In this document: in pieces, positions 45,636 to 55,913 of the stretch
Numbering within the stretch: position 1 is the stretch's first letter
Layout of the letters: each line of letters starts with the position of its first letter
Assembly (NCBI GenBank): GCA_019137255.1
Contig: WPDH01000045.1
Location: 186,001-250,000 of the forward strand
DNA length: 64,000 nt
Source of the DNA: Corinectria fuckeliana
Lineage: Eukaryota > Ascomycota > Sordariomycetes > Hypocreales > Nectriaceae
Direction of reading: 5' to 3'
Position numbers and translations under genes: made by a program
Notes under the pieces: generated by a model
The model's database searches: none
What the model was told of the DNA's origin: nothing
What the model saw: the letters and a program-made list of their open reading frames with translations, nothing else

Positions 45636-46970
45636 ATGAAGCTCACCTCCATCCTCGTCACGGCCCTCGCCGCCGTGCCCCTCCCCGGCGCAACCGCCCA
45701 CCCCAAGATGCAGAAAAAGGTCCGCGAGATCGAGGACCTCGCCGCCCGCGGCTGGGACAGCTACGACTCCAACCAGCTCCTCGGCGACCTCCGCACCCTC
45801 TCGCCGTCGCAGCTGACGTCGTCGGGCATCGACATCAAGAACATCCTCCAGGGCTCCGGCAACCCGCAGAGCCGCGAGCGCTACTGGTCCGTCGCCCGCG
45901 TCGACTCGGGCCGCTGCCGCCAGGACACCTGCTGCGTGTGGAAGTACATCGCCGACGAGCTCGAGGAGCTGTTCCGCGGCGACTCGGGCCGCTGCTCCAA
46001 GTGGGCGCGCTACGCCATCCGCATGGGCTTCCACGACGCCGCCACCTGGACCCTCGCCAACGACAAGGCCGGCGGCGGCGCCGACGGCTCCATCATCCTG
46101 GCCGGCGAGCTGTCGCGCCCCGAGAACAGCGGCATCGCGGCCATCGGCGCCAAGTACCAGGCCGTCTACGCCAAGTACCACGACACGTACGGCTTCGACG
46201 CCGTCACCTACGCCGACCTCATCCAGATGGGCGCCAACATCGCCACCGTCGTGTGCCCGCTCGGCCCGCGGGTGCGCTCGTGGGTCGGCCGCAAGGACAG
46301 CAGCACGCCTTCTCCGCGGAACCTGCTGCCCAGCCCCTTCGCCGACGCCGAGACGCTGATCCAGCTCTTCATGGACAAGACCATCGGCCCCGACGGCCTC
46401 ATCGCCCTGCTCGGCGCCCACACCACCTCCCAGCAGAACTTCGTGAACACCACCCGCGCCGGCGACCCACAGGACAGCACGCCTGGTGTCTGGGACAACC
46501 TCTACTACCAGCAGACCCTTGGCAGCGTCGCAACCCCCGAGCGTGTCTACACGTTCCCCAGCGACATCAACCTGTCCAAGCACCCGCGAACCAGCCCTGC
46601 CTTCGAGGCGTTTGCTAGCCAGGGCGGCCAAGGCATTTGGAACAACGTACGTATCCCCACCCTATTCTAACCAGTCTCATAAGCTAACATTGACCCCCAG
46701 GACTACGCTCGCGAGTACATCCGTCTTAGTCTGCTCGGCGTCAACAACATCAACACGCTCACCGAGTGCACCAAGGTGCTCCCTCAGCCCGTGGACAGCT
46801 TCAGCCACCGCGACCAGAACCGCCTCAGCAAGTGGCTGGACAGCGACGACTACTCCGACACATCCAAGAGCGTTTCCTGGGAGGTGGAGAACGGTGACGA
46901 GATCTCTACGCCTGTGAACAAGATTCCCGGCTGGACCAACACCCGCTCGCACCGCCACCACACTTGGTAA
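45636..46970 (+). CDS. secreted class II haem peroxidase (ligninase-like)
   Basis: Extracellular fungal peroxidase using hydrogen peroxide. Two exons (45636-46646 and 46701-46970) give 426 residues. Residues 1-21 (MKLTSILVTALAAVPLPGAT) form a signal peptide, so this ATG was preferred to upstream in-frame codons. The distal haem site reads AIRMGFHDAATW, with Arg129 and His133. The calcium-site GADGS follows. The proximal histidine is His262 in LIALLGAHTTS. Cysteines at 104, 109, 110, 120 and 217 are available for disulfides. About 90 residues precede the domain, longer than a plain propeptide. The substrate cannot be assigned: no clear Mn-site triad or surface Trp was identified by eye. Ascomycete members of this family are not proven ligninases. 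Confidence 0.9.
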
Positions 46971-49658
46971 ACGCTCATTACTGCACAATTTCCTTTTATG
47001 TTTTACACAACATCTGCTGGCTTAATTTAGTGCTAGGTACAGAAAGAAACTCTCATGTTTCCTTAATAATTATTTTCTAATGGTGAGGATGAATGAAATA
47101 TGGAACTTTGACACCTCGGATTGGCGTTGATGCAGTAGTCTCTGGAATGGACACGCAGGATTATATAGCACATAGGAAACCTCTCGTATATATATACCTC
47201 CGCCACGACCTAAGCCGCGCTTATTTAATTCTAGTCATGATCAAAATGTTTTATTCCCCTGCCTCTATATCCCCTTGAGTGCGCAGAGTTACCAATAAGT
47301 CCATCAATAGTGAATCAGGCCATCAGACTGCACGAGATAAGTGATACCTCGGTTTTATGCAGACATATAGTGTATTTGCAAAGTACTATCAATTACTCAG
47401 ACCAGATTACACAGCAACCTTCATATTCGCCTGCTTTTACTGCTTTCTACGGTGCTGAATGGCGGCAGGGTTGATTTGGGAATAGGTACGCCACTGGCGC
47501 CTCGGCGCACTCAAGGGAATGTCCTTCCTTCCAACGGCCGGCGCCCGGAGGTCGGACGGAAATTATGGGGTTTCAGTTGCCTATTTAGGCAACCCCCGGA
47601 CGTCACTCCGTACCGGCGCCGGAACGACCTGTCCTCCACAATTGACCTCACACAGAGTTCTCGGCTTCTGTCTAGCTATGGCGTTATATCAACAATCTAC
47701 AGGTCAAACATGAAAAGGCATATTGAGGAGCTAATTCTGAGATAAATTCGTAGTATCTAACGGAGGTTTGCTCGCCGCTTTTGGGATTAATTTGCCACGA
47801 CACGAAAAGCAAAGGTGCCCTACACTTACAAAGGTCATATTGCGTAGTATAATTCGTGTTTCAGTTGAACTTAAGCAAGCGCATAAAGTCGGGAGGCTGG
47901 AAGGTCAAGGTCAAAGGGGGCCAATCAAGGGATGCGAAAGCCTAGTCGTCGAGGCAAGCAATGCACACAGCGCTCTTTCAGCGGTTGTGCGAGCTCCTTG
48001 CTGCCTGCAGCTTCAAATTGATGGGCTGAAGCTGCTTTGTTGGTGAGGGTTGCACTCCAGTGCAAAGACCCCAAGCCGGGCAGAAACGCTTACCCGGGAG
48101 GTTGGAAGGAGGACCGGGGAAGTTTGACCATTGCTCGCGCTAGGAAGGAGGAACCGAAGAAGGCAAAAAGCAGCAAGCTGACCCAATTTAGACTTAGAGA
48201 AGCCAATAGAAGGGATCTCTAGACGAGAATGAGTCTGAGCAAAACATAGGCATATCAATCAACAAAAGGAGATTAGCATGCGCTTCTAACCACCCGAGCG
48301 AAGGCCGCTTCAAGTAGGTAGCCCTTGGTCCTACTGTCTTTATACCCCACAAGTCCAAAAATCACCAATACCCTGCCCCAACCTTTCTCTGTAGACCCGG
48401 CTGCCACAACCACCCGGCCTTCGCAAGCCCCAACCACCTCTTCAGCTCAAGCTTCCCAGAAACGCCCATATTCTCCTCGAAGTCTTAGGACCCAACCTTT
48501 ACAAGTGCTGAGCTCGATGTGTGGCCTTCGCTTGCACTAGCTGCCGTGAGCCTCACCAATGCAGCAACCACTCTGCACCTAAGCCCCCGCTGACAGGTGA
48601 ACGGGTTTAAAACACTCCTAGCTGTAAGGGGCTTCTGAGTTGATGGGTAACCTAGGGGTCCGTTTAGATAGAGGGAATAGTAGCAAGTGGCTAGAAGGGC
48701 GGCAGGGCCCTTGCAACTAATACTGTCAGTAGTCGCCTTCATCCTACCCTACACGAAATTTCCGTCAGCGAATTGCTGGGAGTCTAATTTCTTGAATCAC
48801 CCAGCACTGAGTGAACGTAGCTTTGAGAAAGAGCTAACAGCCTATTATTCGAGGAGATATTCCGTTACAAGGCCTTGCAACCATTGTTACAACAGCTTCG
48901 GCGTCCAACGTTGGATAAACGTATCTAACGCCAACACGAGCAAGATCCTACCCTGGACCTGTTAACCGCGAACCTCTTAGCCGCGATTCCATGATATAAC
49001 GACGACTTATCTACAACTCCGACGACTCACACAAAACTCAAGCCATCATAGGATAGTAGCAAGTCAGAAAACATACGTTCAAGCACAGCACCCTCGAATT
49101 AAAGTAAATGGCGTTGTTGAGTAACCCAGCCGAGGAGGCCTATCTCCATCCATATATACATTAAACGCCAGTCAAACCGAGACGCCAGCCTGCCAGCCAT
49201 TCCATCCAGCTATGCCCCATTCGCGTCCCCTCCCCGATACAGAGCAAAAACCTCCTATTATCCCAAGGTCCCCCGGCCGCCGACCGAGGGAACTTCCTTG
49301 CCCAGATCAAGACTCAAGAGCAGAGAAAAAGAACCGAATATGCAGTACTTCCGAAAGGAAGGGTTCTCAACACGGAAAAAAATATAAGGATCTGACGTCG
49401 GACCCGAACAAAATATAAGGCAGAAAAGAGGGCAAAGACAAGCAAAAGAAGAGCGCAGCCGGCAAAAAACAATGTGACTTAGTCGGAGGCGGAATGAGGT
49501 CCTCTAATGCGCCAGAAAGTCATGATGGGGATTCGCTTGTAATATTCACCCAAAGTCATTACGAGATGCCCTGCATCTTCATGAAAAAACTTGCGTGAAT
49601 CCATCATCGTAGCCGTATTCTTTTTCCATCAGTCGTATTGGGTAGGAGTGTGCCCGGG
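46971..49658. other. intergenic region
   Basis: About 2.7 kb between the peroxidase and Ase1. The first 1 kb is AT-richer than average. A Pro/Thr/Ser-rich frame near 48325-48540 has no domain. The last 150 bases are the Ase1 3' flank. No gene accepted. Confidence 0.4.
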
Positions 49659-52055
49659 TTAATAAGCATCCGAGTCTGTCCACTCGCTGCCCGAGATGAT
49701 GCGGTTGCCGTCCTGGTCTATCATCACCGGTCCGCCGTACGAAGCCGATGGGGGGATCCCTCGCATGCGCTTGGACTGGCTGCTCGTTGGTCGGTGGCCC
49801 TGCTCGGGCGAGTACCGCTTTCCTCGCGCCGCGCGTAGCTTCGCGTAGTACGCGTCCGAGGCATCGACTTCGGGCTCGCTGTTGTCGTCGTACGTCTCCC
49901 AGTTCTCAGACCCTGAAATGTTCGTCGACGTCAGCGAAGTGCCGGAGATTTGTCGTGGTGGAACAGCCTGGTGGTAGCTCTGGTGCGAGGAGCGGACAGC
50001 GGCGAACCGCTCGTCGTAGCTCTCATCGCTGTAACTGTTGTGGGTGTTGTGAGACATGTTGGAATTAGAGCGAGACGTCGCCGACCGGTCATCGTAGACA
50101 TCCTCGGGCTCGACATGACGGACGATGCTCGACGCTAGGCCCATTGACTTGTAAGGGTTGGCCGGGGCCTTGAACTCAGGAACTGCTACAAGGTCTCGCA
50201 TCTTGGGCGGCGGCGCTCTCATAAGGGGAGGGCCTTGTCGGAGGTTTTCGCCCCTCGAATCGGGCCGGCGCTCAGGCGAGTTGTTGCCATGCTTCATGTT
50301 TGACAGAGGGACGCGGGCCGGGATTCGGGATGGGCTGCGAGACGGGCTGCCCTTGTTGGAAGCAGGTGGAGGTTGAGCCTGAGTTCGCTTGGTTGGGGGG
50401 CCACCTGCAGTGGGAGTCTTGGTCATGGAACGGGGAGGAATCGACTTGGGAGCAGCGTTTCTGCCGGCCGCAGACTTGGGGCGCTTGATCGACGATGACG
50501 GAGCAGGGCCGGCGGGGGTCTTGGAGCGAGGAGGCAACGCGTTCTTTCTGCCACCGTCGGCAGATTCAATCTCATCCAGGTATCGTTCACCGAAGACGAG
50601 GAATGGTCGGCCGTACTCGTCCTCCCACCTGGACAGCACCTTGCGCAACTCAGCGGTGACCTTGGGCAGTTCCTTCGAAATGCGCTTGCGCATCTTCTCC
50701 TCGCGGAGGAGCTTGCCAGGATCCCTCTTCTCTCCCTTCTGACCACGGGCCATGAGTCGTGACGCATCCTGACTGGAGGCACTGAGGTCATCGCGCTCCT
50801 TGATCAAGCTCTTGTGCCTGTCAACCAGATCTAGAGTGGGACCACGCTCATCTCGGAGCGCCTCGAGTCGAGCAACCTCGCGCTCATGAGCCTCTAGAAG
50901 CGCATCACTATAGACATCGGAGAAGGCTGGGGTGAACTCGAGCATCTCATCCTCGCAGAAGTACAGCGAATCCCACAGCTCCTGCAGCTTGATGCGAGAG
51001 TCTTCAACAAAGAGATGGAGGTTCTGACGCTTCAGATCGTTCAGCCGTGATAGCTCATCTTCAAACTCGTTGATCTGACGAATGCCGCATCCACGGTTTT
51101 GGTTGAAGAAGGCCTTGGTCTCGCTCTCGTCAACGCCCAGCTTGGTCCAGAGAGCCTCGACGGCGGCCTTGAGATCTCGCAGTCGCTTCTCTCGGTTCTT
51201 CTTCTCATCGGAAAGTCTGTCGCGCTTCGTCCGGAGACGGGCGACATCTTCCTCGTGAAGGCCGAGCTGCTCGGGGGCGTCTCGGTAGTACTTGACAATG
51301 GCGCTGTCCTGCTGCGCCTGTGGGATGCCGAGTTCTGCCCAAAGGCCGATGATCTGGTCGCCAAGCGATTGCACCGTAGCTTTGCGACGCGTGTACTCTT
51401 CATACACACGCGTGAACTCGCTGTCTAGCTTGTCGACGTAGGAGGGGGACAGATCGAAGCTGGGGGGGATGGACTGGTTCGGTCCTGTGGGGGGAAGCGC
51501 AATTTGGACAAAGGTAGGTTCAAGGTGTGATGAGTAGGATTCTAGGGCGTGAACGAGCTCTACGAGGCGAAGCGTTAGTCAGGAATGAAGAAGGGGATGA
51601 GTCCAGTGGCACGCACTCTTGACTTGCTCGAAGCGCTCCTTGTGGAGACGGCTGATCTGAATGTGCTTCTCCTTAAGAGCCTGCAGACACCTTACCAGCG
51701 GGTATGTGATGGTGAGCTCATCGTCGTCTTGGTAGTCTCGGCGATTCTTGCCGTCGTCGAGCGATGCCTCCATCTGGCGGACGACGGTGATGATCTTCTT
51801 GGCCTCGTCGACCATCTCCTTCTTCTCCTGCGTGACGAGACGGACCTGACTACTGAGCGCCTCGGAGAGGGCAGAGAAGAGCTACGGGGCGCAGCTATGA
51901 TTAGCGACTGGTCGCGTACTGAAACGTCGTGATCGGAAACCTACCTCCTCCTCGCGAGCCTCGCGCTCGTGGTCGGGGACACCAATCTCGTCGAACAGGC
52001 CGTGCAGCTGGCCGATGCTGCTGTTGACCTGTTGGGCCAAGTAGCTCGAGTCCAT
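49659..52055 (-). CDS. ase1: anaphase spindle elongation protein Ase1 (MAP65/PRC1 family)
   Basis: Antiparallel microtubule bundler of the spindle midzone. Exons 52055-51945, 51881-51617 and 51559-49659 keep phase and encode 758 residues. The N-terminus beginning MDSSYLAQQVNSSIGQLHGL is the dimerisation rod start. Long coiled coils and spectrin-like helices run to about residue 480, with family blocks LRDLKAAVEALWTKLGVDE and KLQELWDSLYFCEDEMLEF. KLLREEKMRKRISKELPKVT lies in the microtubule-binding part. The C-terminal 270 residues are Ser/Pro/Arg-rich and probably disordered, with several S/T-P sites that suit cell-cycle kinase control (inference). Confidence 0.93.
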
Positions 52056-54086
52056 GGTTGGGGGTGCGTGGTTGGCGCTGGTGATAATGAATGTGATGGA
52101 GGGATACGTCGTGAACAAGCCGACGGCGATTGCCAGGCGAGGCAGAGATGATATGCTCAATCAAAACAACAGGTAAGAAACTCAATTGAGGAGGCCTTGG
52201 AGCTGCTGGGGAGAGCGTGCGTAGGGGTGGGTGTAACGTATGGAAGCGGATGTTCGGATCGATGCGGTTCGTGAACGGTCTTGTTTACTTTCTCTCCCTG
52301 AAGGTCATCGAGCAGCGGCAGAGTGGTCAGAGCATCCTATGCGCGGTGCGAAGCTGGGAGTCGTCACGATCCATCCACCAAGGGCCGCTGGTTTCGGAGA
52401 ATGAGAGATCGGGAGAGAGAGTGAGTGTATGTTGATCGCGAGAGAGGTGGAAAGAAGAGTGAGTAAGACAAGACTGCGTCGGGGGGGAGTGAGAGGAGTG
52501 AGAGGAGTGAGCGCCAGGCGAGTCGCAAAGGTATTCACGGAACGGGGTTCAAGAGCTGCGCGGCGCCGTGCTTTAGTTTGGGGACCTGGGTACACGCTAG
52601 TGCGGCAGGATAACGGCGGGGTTGCCACGGCAACCCGGGGGACCCAGCATCGCATGCAGGGCGCGCCGGGCTATTTCGGGCCCGTGTTTCAGCGCCGTTA
52701 CCCCGCTGTGGCCACTGGAGGACTGCTGACATCCCCCGGCAGCGCCAAAGCGTCTAGGTTGATTGGATGTCCCTCGCCTGATCACTCGCCGTGTCTCTGC
52801 ACCGTGCTTTTTGCCATGCGTTTTGAACATCTCGTGTTCACAGCTGTCTCTGCAATCTCGAGTCCTTTCTCCCAGCTTTTAGCCCCAGGAGCTTCCTAGG
52901 GTCGGTCCGCTAGAGGCTGGATTCCATGTCATGTCCTCGTCGGATATCTATCCTGCATCTCGCATTGTGCATACAGAGTCGTGCTGCAGCAGTAGTGCCT
53001 CCTGCTTCCTGCTGGTGGCCATGGAGACGGCCGCGAACCTGCAGCGGCTCCATCCATCCAAGCCATGCCCTGCTTAACATCTCTTGCGTGCGTTACCTTG
53101 CCCTGCTTTTGCCCTGCCGTGCATATGCAGCCCGAGGCGAGAAGGCGTCCGGCTCTGCGAACCAATCCACACAATGAGCGCGTGTGACGAGAGCCTCGAG
53201 ACGGGACCAAAACAAAGGGACAGTGTCGTCACTGGCTTCGGCCGACTGGCTTCGTACGATTTGCAGGCAATGAGGTATGCTACCTTCATCGACACAAGGG
53301 TCCATCTAAGCGAATAGACGGTGAAGCTTTAAGATCTGCATTATTAATTAATTAATTCTAGCTGTCAACCGTGTCCTCGCCTAGGTGGTGGCCTCTACTC
53401 AATGCCTATTCTACACCCTAGGTCTAACTGTTTGCACCAAGCTCATAACTATTCGGATGCTGTACTGCTCTACTATGTACTATTCCTAGGTCAACAACAG
53501 AGCCGCTAATTGGGTCCTTTGTTTGTATCACAAATCGAAAACCTTGCAGCAGCCCCTCCTCCTGCTACCAACCACAAGCCGGATCGATCTATCTGTGGCA
53601 TGCAAACTAGTTCAGGCGCGGCGACCTTATCTGACAGGGGCAAGGCAGAATGTTTGTAAACGAACCGTCCCTCCCAGAAGTTGGATTAGTGCTATTGGCG
53701 ATGAGCTGCATTGGCCTTGTACAGAGTACTCGCTCGGCATTTGTCGGGCGGAGCGAATATGGAGAGAGTGGGGTTGGACTCGGGATGTAAACAAACCCGA
53801 TACAGGTCACGCCGCTCATCCTCCCACCCGGACAACAACCTCACCACAGCTACTATGTAGAGGACTCTGTTTCTCACCATGTCGCTGAAATATTCCCTGC
53901 AGAAGAGTAGTGGGCACCCTCATATCGATGCCAATTTGGAAACTGGGACGAGCCACAGCTAATCTAGCCTCATTTCGGAGCATCTTACTCGTAATCAGTG
54001 CATACGTAGCTTCTGACGCTTCTTCCATTGCATTAAATGCTTGGCCGAGGCGCATTTCATTTCCAACCATTATCTCGTCGCGTCAT
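52056..54086. other. intergenic region
   Basis: About 2 kb: Ase1 promoter (purine-rich near 52400-52500) and 3' flank of the sulfatase. Short frames only. An ATTAATTAATTAATT run lies at 53343-53358. Confidence 0.4.
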
Positions 54087-55568
54087 CTATCGCTGCGTGT
54101 GCCCGGTCACGCCCTTGGTCCCAGGGCTATCGGCATCAAAGTCGAACCGATCCGGAATCTTGAGCCCTTCCCTCTCGTAGTCATACTCCTTGAACCGCTG
54201 CACCGACATCCCGTCCCTCCAAAGCCAAAGATCCTTCGTTTCAGCCTGCCACCCTTCCAGCGCCGCACGCATGCCCAGCAGCCGCTCTTGATGCTCCGGT
54301 TTGCCGGCGATGTTGTGGATCTCGTCGGGGTCCGTGTCGATGTCGTACAGTTCCTCCGGAGGTCGGCAGATGTAACTCTTTAGTGCGCGTTTGCCAATCA
54401 TAGCCGGCGTGGTCTCGGTGCCGGAGTTCCTCATACCCTCGAAAGACAGCGACGCGTAGAGGTCCATGGCGAACGGAAAGTCCAGTTTCCAGCACACGTT
54501 TCGATGGTACTTGTATCGCCTTGTCCGCATGTATCGCGTCGGCCAGAAATTGGTCACCTCGTGAAAAGTATGCGACCCAAAGACATGATCCCAATCGTCA
54601 TGTATTGCAGTGGCATCGACGACGGGAAGGATTGAACGCCCACGTCGCGGGCCCTCGGACCCGTCCGGAGGTTGGAGGTCCGTGTGTCCAGCCCAGTCCA
54701 GGAAGGTTGGCAACACGTCAATGTAAGACACCATGTTGGTGTTCACAACTCCGGATGCTTTGCCGGGAACGTGAAGCAGAAACGGCAGTCGGACGCCCGC
54801 ATCATACAGCGTGGTCTTCGAGTTGACAAACGGTGGGCCGTTGTCGCTAAGAAACAGCACCAGAGTGTCGTCAGCGAGTCCGGTGCGCTCCAAAGCCTCT
54901 AGGACCATCCCAATTCCTTGATCAAGTCGATTGATAGATCGATAGTACTCCACAAGCTCTTGGCGCACCTCGGGAAGATCCTGTAAGAACTGGGGGATCT
55001 CAACGTCCTCGGGCTCGAAGACGCGGTCTTTCAACCGAGCATCGTAGTTGCCTTCCACGTTACCGAACCCACCACGGGACGCAAGGACTCGATGAGGATC
55101 AATGTACCCAATCGTCAAGAAAAAGGACTTGTCCTCTGCCTTTGCTTCCTCAAAGAATGCCTCTGCCTTGTCAGCAACCTTGGCCGTATCTCGGGATCCA
55201 TCCTCCTTGCGCGTCTGCCATGGATACTTGGAGTTCGGGCCGACATGAACTTTGCCTAGGATTCCTGTCTTGTACCCAATCTTGTTAAAGACCTCGGGCG
55301 CTGTCTCGACATTTTCCAAGGTCTGGAACCCGTTGCGTGAGCCAACAAGTCCGTAGCTTCCGTTCTCGTGGGTGTGTAGACCTGTGTAAATGGTAGTTCG
55401 ACTACCACTGCATGAGGCCGTACTGGCAAAAGCCATGTCGAATCGCGAGCCAGAAGCGGCAAGCTTATCTAGCTGAGGCGTCTGCAACGCCTTACAGCCA
55501 TAGCAGCCGATCTGCTCGCGCCCGAGATCGTCGGCGATGAGGAGGAGAATATTCTTTGAAGGAGCCAT
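54087..55568 (-). CDS. sulfatase (type I, heparan N-sulfatase-like)
   Basis: Sulfate-ester or sulfamate hydrolase of the alkaline-phosphatase superfamily. Intronless, 493 residues. Start 55568 gives MAPSKNILLLIADDLGREQI, with the metal-binding Asp pair at 13-14. The maturation motif is CSGSR at 53-57, where the family usually has C-x-P/A-x-R. It is followed by YTGLHTHENGSYG. Further family features: GKVHVGP, YIDPHR, TLVLFLSDNGPP (metal Asp-Asn) and the C-terminal PEELYDIDTDPDEIHNIA. No signal peptide is visible, so it is probably cytosolic. It sits head to tail with a zinc-cluster regulator and an MFS transporter relic. Substrate unknown. Confidence 0.92.
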   Translation of the reverse strand: MAPSKNILLLIADDLGREQIGCYGCKALQTPQLDKLAASGSRFDMAFASTASCSGSRTTIYTGLHTHENGSYGLVGSRNGFQTLENVETAPEVFNKIGYKTGILGKVHVGPNSKYPWQTRKEDGSRDTAKVADKAEAFFEEAKAEDKSFFLTIGYIDPHRVLASRGGFGNVEGNYDARLKDRVFEPEDVEIPQFLQDLPEVRQELVEYYRSINRLDQGIGMVLEALERTGLADDTLVLFLSDNGPPFVNSKTTLYDAGVRLPFLLHVPGKASGVVNTNMVSYIDVLPTFLDWAGHTDLQPPDGSEGPRRGRSILPVVDATAIHDDWDHVFGSHTFHEVTNFWPTRYMRTRRYKYHRNVCWKLDFPFAMDLYASLSFEGMRNSGTETTPAMIGKRALKSYICRPPEELYDIDTDPDEIHNIAGKPEHQERLLGMRAALEGWQAETKDLWLWRDGMSVQRFKEYDYEREGLKIPDRFDFDADSPGTKGVTGHTQR

Positions 55569-55913
55569 TGCAGTAATTCCGCGTCGCAATATCTTCCGAA
55601 GCTAGCAATACTGAAGACAGACGACTATCCAGTTACTTGTGAGGAGGCAATTGATCGGCCCATGAAAGATGATCGCCCGGGTGACGCTGTATTGCGTGAT
55701 GGGCATGGCCTGTTGTGTGCCTCCAGTTATTGGGCGACGGCCCGAGACCGACGGTCCGATGCGGATTCGGAGCGGGGTTTGCAGTACGTCCACGCGGCCA
55801 CGCAAATCGCCCTCATCTTTCAGTGTTCACCAAGTAGGTAGTAAATAGGTAGTTGGCATCGGACCTGGAATCGGCAAATTCCCATCGAGATCTCTTTCCG
55901 TGAACAGCTTTTG
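55569..55913. other. intergenic region (sulfatase promoter)
   Basis: 345 bases between the regulator's stop and the sulfatase start, same strand. Nothing distinctive beyond two inverted CGGnnCCG-like pieces near 55740-55760 (GGCCCGAGACCGACGGTCCG region) that could bind a zinc-cluster protein; this is a guess. Confidence 0.3.

Noticed and set aside
45576..46631. 351-codon frame antisense to the peroxidase
   Set aside because: Ala/Gly/Val-rich shadow; the sense strand has a signal peptide and haem ligands.
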